In this document: one piece after another, positions 6,724 through 12,732 of the stretch
Layout of the letters: each line of letters opens with the position of its first letter
Position numbering within the stretch: position 1 is the first letter of the stretch
Assembly (NCBI GenBank): GCA_030043675.1
Contig: JASHXG010000075.1
Location: 1-12,732 of the forward strand
Length of the DNA: 12,732 nucleotides
Source: Vulcanimicrobiota bacterium
GTDB lineage: Bacteria; Vulcanimicrobiota; Vulcanimicrobiia; Vulcanimicrobiales; Vulcanimicrobiaceae
Direction of reading: 5' to 3'
Program-made: the position numbers and the translations under genes
The notes under the pieces: generated by a model
What the model was told of the DNA's origin: nothing
Databases searched by the model: none
What the model saw: the letters and a program-made list of their open reading frames with translations, nothing else

Positions 6724-7269
6724 TTGGGTAAGATTCGCTTGTTCTTCGCCGCATCGCTCGACGGATACATCGCCGATCCCGGCGGTGGCGTCGGTTACCT
6801 AGACGCATTCCACGAGGACGACGCCGGGGACCGTTACGAGCAATTCTACTCGACCGTCGAAACGATCGTTCTTGGGCGCGGCACCTACAAGTTTGCAGAA
6901 GACTTAGGTAACTGGCCATACCAGGACAATAAGCGCCGCATCGTCCTGACGCATCGACCGATTGAGCGGCCGTTGTGCCGGTTAGAAACCAGGGCCGTCG
7001 ACGATATCCCTGCTTTCGCTCGAGAGTTGCGCGCGCTCGAGGGCGACACGTGGATCCTTGGCGGCGGCAAGGTTATGGGCGCGTTTCTTGCCGCCGGCGA
7101 AGTCGACTCAATCGAAATGTCGATCGTTCCGGTCGCGATTGGAGCGGGAATTCCGATGTACGCGCCGGGCGCGCCGTCGTCGCACGCTTTTGACCTTCTC
7201 GACCTCACTCGCACGAAGAAGGGAGTAGTGCGGTCGGTCTACCAGCGACGCAAAGAACGTTATCCGTAA
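6724..7269 (+). CDS. Dihydrofolate reductase-like protein (RibD C-terminal domain family)
   Basis: Probable cytosolic NADPH-dependent reductase of 181 residues, the size of stand-alone RibD-C/DHFR-fold proteins such as B. subtilis YyaP and YwjB. Visible motifs are the first strand and loop FFAASLDGYIAD (7-18), TIVLGRGTYKF (47-57), RRIVLTHRP (71-79) and the nucleotide-binding WILGGGKVMGAFLAAGEVDSI (110-130) followed by PVAIGAGIPMY (136-146). It is too short and lacks the deaminase domain to be riboflavin RibD. True folate reduction is not implied; members of this family generally have unknown substrates. It starts at TTG, directly after an in-frame TAG. It follows the Lrp gene on the same strand after 70 bases, so read-through from that gene is possible but unproven. 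Confidence 0.85.
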   Translation: MGKIRLFFAASLDGYIADPGGGVGYLDAFHEDDAGDRYEQFYSTVETIVLGRGTYKFAEDLGNWPYQDNKRRIVLTHRPIERPLCRLETRAVDDIPAFARELRALEGDTWILGGGKVMGAFLAAGEVDSIEMSIVPVAIGAGIPMYAPGAPSSHAFDLLDLTRTKKGVVRSVYQRRKERYP

Positions 7270-7281
7270 AACGGTATAACG

Positions 7282-7300
7282 CGCCGGTTGCGATCCGGCG
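7282..7300. terminator. GC-rich hairpin between convergent genes, possible terminator
   Basis: CGCCGG (7282-7287), a seven-base loop, then the exact complement CCGGCG (7295-7300). It lies 12 bases past the DHFR-like gene stop and 8 bases past the gloA stop, where a shared terminator would be expected. The T-run is poor on both strands (ATTT only on plus), so intrinsic termination is uncertain. Confidence 0.4.
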
Positions 7301-7308
7301 ATTTCAAG

Positions 7309-7710
7309 CTAAGACAAATTTTCGGCTTTGCGCGGTTCGAGCAGCTCGACCGGGATGCCGTTAGGATCTTGCACGAAGGCGATCGCGCGCGTGCCGCTGG
7401 GCGACTTATAGACGTCTTTGAGGATCGTCACGCCTTTTGCTTTGATCGCGTCGACGTAGTTGCGTAAGTCACCATCGACCTCGAGCGCAAGGTGTTCGTA
7501 CCGATTGCCGATCTCGTACGGCGGATGCTCCTCGAGATCATAGACGAGCTCGATATACGAGTTCCAGTCTTTCCCGACGAAAGCCATGTCGGCATTGCCC
7601 GGATAGTGGTAAGGACCGTCGAGCAGCTTCAGTCCGAGCTTGCCGGTATAGAAGTCGATCGACTCCTTCATGTCATTGACGAAAATCGAGGTGTGCAAGA
7701 AGCGCGGCAT
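7309..7710 (-). CDS. gloA: Glyoxalase I (lactoylglutathione lyase), VOC family
   Basis: Isomerises the hemithioacetal of methylglyoxal and a thiol (glutathione in E. coli) to the lactoyl thioester, a cytosolic detoxification step. From the ATG at 7710 the protein has 133 residues, close to E. coli GloA (135). All four metal ligands are in place: H6 in FLHTSI, E54 in SYIELVYD, H73 in YEHLALEV and E122 in PVELLE. Other matches are SIDFYTGKLGLKLL (17-30), AFVGKD and AIAFVQDPNG (109-118). The short single-domain form is the type usually activated by nickel or cobalt. A GTG two codons upstream (7716) is an alternative start; the ATG fits the homologue better. It lies 43 bases after purH on the same strand and is probably co-transcribed. 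The thiol cofactor here is unknown, and other VOC enzymes remain possible. Confidence 0.85.
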   Translation of the reverse strand: MPRFLHTSIFVNDMKESIDFYTGKLGLKLLDGPYHYPGNADMAFVGKDWNSYIELVYDLEEHPPYEIGNRYEHLALEVDGDLRNYVDAIKAKGVTILKDVYKSPSGTRAIAFVQDPNGIPVELLEPRKAENLS

Positions 7711-7753
7711 GCCCACCAGCTACCCGTCGCTCGCGCCCCCCAAACGCCCGGCG

Positions 7754-9316
7754 CTAATGCAAAAAATAGCGGTACGACGAGAAGACCAGCGCCGCGTCGA
7801 GCCGGTCTGCGGCCTCGACGACTTTCGCGTCGCGGATCGAGCCGTGCGGCGCGATGATTGCGGTGCAGCCGCCCTCGACCGCGGCTTCGAGGCCGTCGGC
7901 AAAGGTGAAGAAACCGTCGCTCGCGCAGGCCGCGCCCCGAGCCCCTTCGCCGGCCCGCTGCGCCGCGATCTGAACCGCGCCGACGCGATTGGTCTGACCG
8001 GCGCAGATGCCGCGCGTGACACCGTCGCGGACGATCACGATGCCATTGCTCTTCACGTGCCGCACGACGTCCCAAGCAAAGGCCAGATCGTGCCATTCCC
8101 GCGGCGTCGGTTGGCGCCGGCTCACGACACGCCACTGCTCGGGCGGTGCGGACGGATCCTCGTCTTCGGCCAACACGCCGCCCAGGGCACTGCGCAGGCG
8201 CAGCTCGCGGGCCAGTTGATCCGGCAGAAACAGCGGGAACCGCATGATGCGCAGGTTCTTTTTCTTGCGCAAAAGCTCGAGCGCATCCGGCTCGAACTCG
8301 GGCGCGGCCACGATCTCGAGAAAGAACTCGGCCAACGATTCGGCCGCGTCGCGATCGACCGGCGCATCGCTCGCGACGATGCCGCCAAAGGCCGAAACCG
8401 CATCGGCGTGCAGCGCGTCGCGCACCGCCAGTCCGACGCGCGAACGCTGCGCGACACCGCACGGCACGGTGTGTTTCACGACGGCCGCGCGGACGAAGCG
8501 GGCGCCTTCGACCCCGAACTCGCTGCCCAGCGACGCGCGCGAGAGCAGCCGCAAGGCCGCGTCGAGATCGAGCAGGTTGTTGTAGGAGAGCGCCTTACCG
8601 TGAAGCTGGTCGGGCAGCCGTTCCGGGGCGGCGAGGTAAAACGCGGCGCGCTCTTGTGGATTCGTTCCGTAGCGCAGCCGTTTGGCCAATGGTACCGCCA
8701 GCGCCAGCGCGCCGGGCAGCGCGCTGGGCAAGACTTCGCCCGCGGCCGCGAGGTAGTGCGAAATCGCGTTATCGTAGGCGGCGGTGCGCTCGAAGGCCGC
8801 AACCGCAAACTTGCGGCGGAGCGCGAGCGGGACGTTTCCGGCTTGCAGGGCTTCGCGGTACGCGTCGTACTGCGATGCATCCGTCAGGACCGCGACGTGC
8901 GCGAAGTTCTTCGCAGCCGCGCGCAACAGCGCGACGCCGCCGATGTCGATCTGTTCGATCGCTTCGCTGAGGGTGGTGCCGGGCTGCGCGACCGTCGCCT
9001 CGAAGGGATAGAGATTGACGACGACGGTCGCGATCTCGGGAATCTGCTGCTCCCGCGCCTGCGCCCGTTGCTCGGCGTCGCCGCGATCGTAGAGCAACGC
9101 CCCAAAGACCTTCGGGTGCAACGTCTTCACTCGGCCGCCGAAGAGCGACGGAAATCCGGTGACGTCACTGACGTCCCGGGCCGGAATGCCGCGATCTTCC
9201 AGAAAGCTGCGCGTTCCCGTCGTCGCGTAGATCGCATCGCCGCGCTCGTGCAGTAGAGCCGCGAGTTCGGCAATGCCGGTTTTGTCCGAGACCGAAAAGA
9301 GCGCCGCCCTAGGCAC
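7754..9316 (-). CDS. purH: Bifunctional AICAR formyltransferase / IMP cyclohydrolase
   Basis: Catalyses the last two steps of de novo IMP synthesis: formylation of AICAR with 10-formyl-THF, then ring closure. Its length is 520 residues, normal for the family. The N-terminal cyclohydrolase domain shows ALFSVSDKTGI (5-15), TTGT (32-35), GGRVKTLHPKV (60-70), VVVNLYPFE (98-106) and IDIGGVALLRAAAKN (123-137). The C-terminal transformylase domain shows RYG (215-217), the catalytic K281-H282 in VVKHTVPCGVA (279-289), SAFGGIVA (308-315), KSN (422-424) and a C-terminal GSIRD (492-496). Several usual positions differ: RYGTNPQE for RYGENPHQ, GQTNRVGAV for GQMSRVDSV, and SSYRYFLH for the usual TGxRHFRH end. 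The GTG start at 9316 lies inside the last codons of smc (8-base overlap), with GGAG 7 bases upstream. Confidence 0.94.
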   Translation of the reverse strand: MPRAALFSVSDKTGIAELAALLHERGDAIYATTGTRSFLEDRGIPARDVSDVTGFPSLFGGRVKTLHPKVFGALLYDRGDAEQRAQAREQQIPEIATVVVNLYPFEATVAQPGTTLSEAIEQIDIGGVALLRAAAKNFAHVAVLTDASQYDAYREALQAGNVPLALRRKFAVAAFERTAAYDNAISHYLAAAGEVLPSALPGALALAVPLAKRLRYGTNPQERAAFYLAAPERLPDQLHGKALSYNNLLDLDAALRLLSRASLGSEFGVEGARFVRAAVVKHTVPCGVAQRSRVGLAVRDALHADAVSAFGGIVASDAPVDRDAAESLAEFFLEIVAAPEFEPDALELLRKKKNLRIMRFPLFLPDQLARELRLRSALGGVLAEDEDPSAPPEQWRVVSRRQPTPREWHDLAFAWDVVRHVKSNGIVIVRDGVTRGICAGQTNRVGAVQIAAQRAGEGARGAACASDGFFTFADGLEAAVEGGCTAIIAPHGSIRDAKVVEAADRLDAALVFSSYRYFLH

Positions 9317-12300
9317 TAACCAGCTCCGCAGGCGTCAGCTCGGCGGAGATGATCGTGCTCACGCCGGGCTCGCTCATCGTGACGCCGTAGATCCGATCGG
9401 CCATCTCCATCGTGCGCTTGTTATGCGTGACCAAGATCATTTGCGAGTGCGCCGCGAACTCGCGCACCATCTCGGAGAAGCGATCGATGTTGGCATCGTC
9501 GAGCGACGCATCGACCTCGTCGAGCAGGTAGAACGGCGCCGGTTTGATCTCGATCAATGCGAAGATCAAGGCGGCAGCGGTCATCGCGCGTTCGCCGCCG
9601 GAGAGCGCTGCGAGCGGCATTTGCTTTTTGCCCGGCGGTTGGACCGCCAGCTCGATTCCGGTCTCGGATAGGTTGTCGGGATCGGTTTGCCACATCTTGG
9701 CCTGGCCGCCCGAAAAGAGCCGTCCGTACATCTGCGTAAAGGCCTGCGCAACGCGCTCGAACGTTTCGTTGAACTGCACCTGCGTTTCGCGTTCGATCTC
9801 GCGAATCGACTCGAGCAGCGTTTCACGCGCCGTGGCGAGATCCGCCAACTGCGCGCGCAGGAACGCTTCGCGCTCGGCGACTTCGTTGCGCTCGGCCTCG
9901 GCGTTGAGGTTGAGATTGGATTGCAGGCGCGCCAAGTCTTCGCGCAAGCGGGGTAGCTCTTCGGTGACGCTGTCGGCTGCATCGGCGTAACGGGTCTCGA
10001 CGTCGCGGCACTCTTCGTCGGTGGCGGGATTCTGGGCGAACTGCGAGACCAGCATGCCCAGCTCGGCTTCGATCTCGGCCTGACGCACGCGGTGGCGCTC
10101 GCCGCTGGCCGTCGCCTCGCGTTCTTCCTGTTCGGCTACATGCAGATCCGATTCGAGCCGCGACTGCGAGTTCACCAGCTCTTCACGCGCGCGCCGGGCC
10201 CCGTCGACCTGCTCGTCCAAGCGGCTCACGCCCTGTTTGAGCCCCTCGAGGTGCGCATGCGAGGTTCGCGTTCGCGCGACCAGCGATGAGATCTCGGCGA
10301 GGACTTCCTCGCGTGCCGATCCGGCGCGCTCGCTATCCTGATCCAACATGCTCAGGCGCGCGCGGGTCGCGTCGCGTTCGGCCGCGAGCGCCGCCACACG
10401 TTCGCGCAAATCCGCGGCGCGCGCGCTCGCGCTTTGTTGTTCGGCCTCGGCTGCGCCGATCTCATCGCGCGCTCGAGCGAGCTGTGCCTCGAGCCGTTCG
10501 CGTTCGGCATCGCTGCGGGCCGCGGCCGGTTCTTCTCCTGAGTATTCGCGTACGAGCTCGCGCGATTGGCGCGCCTGCGCGATCAGTTCCCCAAGGGCCG
10601 CACGCGCAGCTTCGAGCTCGCCGCGCATGCGCTCGACCTCACCGCGGATCGCGTCGGTCTCGGCGCGCAGTCCGACCAGCTGCGACTCCGTACGGCTCAA
10701 CAGCTCACGGGCACTATCGCGTTTTTCGATGGAGCTCTGGGCTTGTGCGTCCGCGGCGATCAGCGCGCGTTCGCTTTCGTCCAGCTTGGCGCGCATGGCA
10801 ACCAGCGCCTCGCGCAAGCTCTGCGCTTGAAAGCGCCGCGAGAGAATCGAGCGCTCGCGCTGGAAGCGTCCTCCGGTGATCGCGCCGCCGCCGCTGATCT
10901 GCTCGCCGCCCAGCGTCACGATCGTATCGCGCAGACCGCGCGCGCGCACCAGCTCGATTCCGGTCCGCAACTCGTCGACGATCAGCACGTTGCCGATCAA
11001 GAAGTTGACGACACCCTGATATTGCGGCGCCGTTTGCACGAGCGTGTGTGCATAGCCGATGACGCCCGGCACGCCGGCCAGCTCGGGTGAGAGCTCGCGG
11101 CCTTTGCGGTCGCCGAGCGTGTCGAGCGGGAGGAAGGTGGCGCGGCCGGCCTCCCGGCGGTTGAGAAACTCTATTCCGCGCTCGGCGTCCTCGGAACTCT
11201 GAGTAACGACGTTCGAGAGGCGCGCGCCGAACGCGACGTCCATCGCGCGCGCATAGCGCTGCTCGGTCGTGATCAAGTTCGAAACGATGCCCTCGATGCC
11301 GCGCAGCTCGCCGCGTTGCCAGGCTTCGACGATGGCGCGCGTGCCGGGCACGTGCCCTTCGAGAGAGTTCTCGAGCTCCTCGATCGTATGGAGACGCGAC
11401 TCGGCGGCTTTCACCTCACCCGATTGGTCGCGATAGGCGGCTTGCGCCCGGGCCAGATCCTCTTGGACCAGCGCGATTTCGCGTTCGGCATCCTCGACGC
11501 GTCCGCGCGCGTCGAGCAGCTGCTCTTCGGCCAGCGCGAGCTTGCCGCTGCGCTCGCCGTAACGGTGCGATGCCCCGCCGGCGGCGATCTCCGCCTGTTC
11601 GGCGCGTTCGCGCGCGCCCTGCGTTTCGCGATCGAGCCGCTCGGCTTCGCTGCGCGCACTTTCGGCCAGAACGCGCCGCTCGGCTTTCTGCGCGGCCAGC
11701 GCTGCGGCTGCGGATTCAACTTCACGTAGCTGGGTGAAGATGGCATCGAGCTGCGCACGCGCCGCAGCCAATGCCGCCTGCGCACCGAGCTCGCGCTCGC
11801 GCGCCGCATCGGTCTCGCCGGTGAGCGGCGCGAGCCGTCCCTCCAAACCGTCGATCGCCGAGGCGAGCGATTCGCGCTCTTGCTCGACGCGCGCGGCATC
11901 TTGCGAGGTTTGCGTCGACTGACGCTCGAGCGCTTCGCGCCGCGCCAGTGCAGCGGCGTAGTCGGCCTCGAGACGCGCCAGCGAATCGCGCTCGCTCTGC
12001 GTCTGCGAACGCAGCTCTTCCAACTGCAGCTCGCCGCGGTAGACTTGGGTGCGAAGCGTCGCCAGTTGCGCGCCGAGCGACGCCACCTTCGCGACAGCGA
12101 GGGTTCGCAGTTCCTCGTGCTTGGTCAAATCGGTGCGGAGCGCCGCGCGTTCGGCGCGACGCGAGGCGCTGGCGCGCAGGTAGCTGAGAATTTCGAGATC
12201 GCGGCTGCGCGCGCTCACTCGGCGATAGCGCTTGGCGCGCCGCACCTGCGTGTCGAGCTCGGGAATGCGCCGCTCCAGCTCCGCGATCAGGTCGCTGATG

Positions 12301-12732
12301 CGAATCGCGTTCTGTTCGGTCTGTTCGAGCCGGCGCATCGATTCGTGTTTGCGCGCCAGGAATTTGCTGATTCCGGCGGTTTCTTCGAAGAGCGCCCGCC
12401 GTTCGGTGGGTTTGCTGGCGAGAATCGCGTCGATTTGCCCTTGCGAGACGATAGCGTACGAGCCGGGACCCAAGCCCGTCCCCATGAGCAGATCGAGGAC
12501 GTCGCGCAGACGTACCTGGTTACGGTTGATGAAGAACTCGCTCTCGCCCGCGCGATAGGCTCGGCGCGTGATCTCGACCTCGCCGTACTCGATCGGCAAT
12601 CGGCCGTCGGCGTTGTCGAAGAGAATGGAGACTTCCGAGAGACCGAGCGGCTTGCGCGACTGATTGCCGGCGAAGATGACGCCCTCGAGCCGATCCGAGC
12701 GAATGCTCTTGGTCGACGTTTCGCCCAGCCCC
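9309..12732 (-). CDS. smc: Chromosome segregation protein SMC (partial, N-terminus off the right edge)
   Basis: Long ATPase that, with ScpA/ScpB, organises and segregates the chromosome. About 1140 residues are present. The frame stays open to the window edge, where it begins GLGETSTKSIRSDRLEGVIF, matching about residue 50 of other SMCs. The Walker A motif therefore lies outside, and a TTG at 12599 is internal. Order: N-terminal head with ITRRAYRAGESEFFINRNQVR and VSQGQIDAIL (12399-12732), a first coiled-coil arm rich in Glu, Arg and Ala, the hinge (about 10860-11306) with HVPGTRAIVEAW and the GGGAITGG turn, a second coiled-coil arm, then the C-terminal head with ABC signature LSGGERAM (about 9584-9607), Walker B YLLDEVDASLDDAN (about 9495-9536) and VTHNK. 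Hinge and head motifs separate it from Rad50 and MukB. The TAG stop lies 6 bases past the purH start. Confidence 0.96.
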   Translation of the reverse strand, partial: GLGETSTKSIRSDRLEGVIFAGNQSRKPLGLSEVSILFDNADGRLPIEYGEVEITRRAYRAGESEFFINRNQVRLRDVLDLLMGTGLGPGSYAIVSQGQIDAILASKPTERRALFEETAGISKFLARKHESMRRLEQTEQNAIRISDLIAELERRIPELDTQVRRAKRYRRVSARSRDLEILSYLRASASRRAERAALRTDLTKHEELRTLAVAKVASLGAQLATLRTQVYRGELQLEELRSQTQSERDSLARLEADYAAALARREALERQSTQTSQDAARVEQERESLASAIDGLEGRLAPLTGETDAARERELGAQAALAAARAQLDAIFTQLREVESAAAALAAQKAERRVLAESARSEAERLDRETQGARERAEQAEIAAGGASHRYGERSGKLALAEEQLLDARGRVEDAEREIALVQEDLARAQAAYRDQSGEVKAAESRLHTIEELENSLEGHVPGTRAIVEAWQRGELRGIEGIVSNLITTEQRYARAMDVAFGARLSNVVTQSSEDAERGIEFLNRREAGRATFLPLDTLGDRKGRELSPELAGVPGVIGYAHTLVQTAPQYQGVVNFLIGNVLIVDELRTGIELVRARGLRDTIVTLGGEQISGGGAITGGRFQRERSILSRRFQAQSLREALVAMRAKLDESERALIAADAQAQSSIEKRDSARELLSRTESQLVGLRAETDAIRGEVERMRGELEAARAALGELIAQARQSRELVREYSGEEPAAARSDAERERLEAQLARARDEIGAAEAEQQSASARAADLRERVAALAAERDATRARLSMLDQDSERAGSAREEVLAEISSLVARTRTSHAHLEGLKQGVSRLDEQVDGARRAREELVNSQSRLESDLHVAEQEEREATASGERHRVRQAEIEAELGMLVSQFAQNPATDEECRDVETRYADAADSVTEELPRLREDLARLQSNLNLNAEAERNEVAEREAFLRAQLADLATARETLLESIREIERETQVQFNETFERVAQAFTQMYGRLFSGGQAKMWQTDPDNLSETGIELAVQPPGKKQMPLAALSGGERAMTAAALIFALIEIKPAPFYLLDEVDASLDDANIDRFSEMVREFAAHSQMILVTHNKRTMEMADRIYGVTMSEPGVSTIISAELTPAELVSA
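9324..9327 (-). promoter_or_regulatory. Ribosome binding site of purH inside smc
   Basis: GGAG on the minus strand, 7 bases before the purH GTG and within the smc coding region. It supports the unusual GTG start and translational coupling to smc. Confidence 0.6.

Noticed and set aside
7670..9256. Long plus-strand open frame of 528 codons opposite purH
   Set aside because: It is antisense to a clear PurH, is Arg/Ala/Gly-rich and shows no recognisable motif. Long antisense frames are expected in high-GC coding DNA.
10092..11729. Several plus-strand open frames opposite the SMC coiled coil
   Set aside because: They are repetitive Arg/Ser/Ala-rich sequences mirroring the Glu/Arg/Ala codons of the coiled coil, with no independent support.
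12597..12599. TTG at 12599 as the start of smc
   Set aside because: The frame is open to the window edge and the upstream codons encode conserved SMC head sequence (VIFAGNQSRKPL, SEVSILFDNADGR), so this codon is an internal Leu.
9309..12732. Rad50/SbcC or MukB instead of SMC
   Set aside because: The hinge with HVPGTRAIVEAW and GGGAITGG and the C-terminal head wording are SMC-type. There is no zinc-hook CxxC.

Overview
The window comes from a high-GC bacterial chromosome. It is densely packed, and most of it is housekeeping sequence. The presence of SMC (not MukB), a glyoxalase I close to the E. coli type, and GmhA plus an HldE-type heptose kinase (the route to ADP-heptose for LPS or surface glycans) points to a free-living, probably diderm bacterium. 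The phylum cannot be fixed from sequence alone. The style of the proteins would suit a little-studied lineage such as Eremiobacterota (WPS-2), but this is a weak guess. No tRNA, rRNA, CRISPR array, insertion sequence or phage gene was seen.

Region 1 (1-3089, minus strand) is a tight run read in the order hisS, accB, gmhA, hldE-type kinase. Every junction overlaps by 1-4 bases (TAATG, GTGA, ATGA), so the four genes are very likely co-transcribed and translationally coupled. They join histidyl-tRNA synthesis, the biotin carrier of acetyl-CoA carboxylase and two steps of ADP-heptose synthesis. The kinase gene runs off the left edge.

Region 2 (3139-7269, mixed strands) is the accessory part. A plus-strand gene at 3139 encodes a multi-spanning membrane protein that looks like a fusion of a YraQ/YcgR-type permease (DUF318) with a YcgQ-type DUF1980 domain. 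It meets an aldo/keto reductase gene tail to tail, with only 4 bases between the two coding regions. The reductase is the second gene of a minus-strand pair with an RhtA/EamA-type exporter. That pair is divergent from an Lrp/AsnC regulator, with only 11 bases between the first possible start codons. This layout suggests a small regulated efflux module. A RibD-C/DHFR-like reductase with a TTG start follows the regulator.

Region 3 (7309-12732, minus strand) is a second housekeeping run read smc, purH, gloA. smc enters from the right edge without its N-terminal Walker A region. purH starts inside the last codons of smc. gloA lies a short gap downstream and carries all four expected metal ligands. 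A GC-rich hairpin sits between the convergent ends of gloA and the DHFR-like gene.

The most unusual item is the permease-DUF1980 fusion. The rest is ordinary or moderately interesting, and no clearly new defence or mobile system was found.
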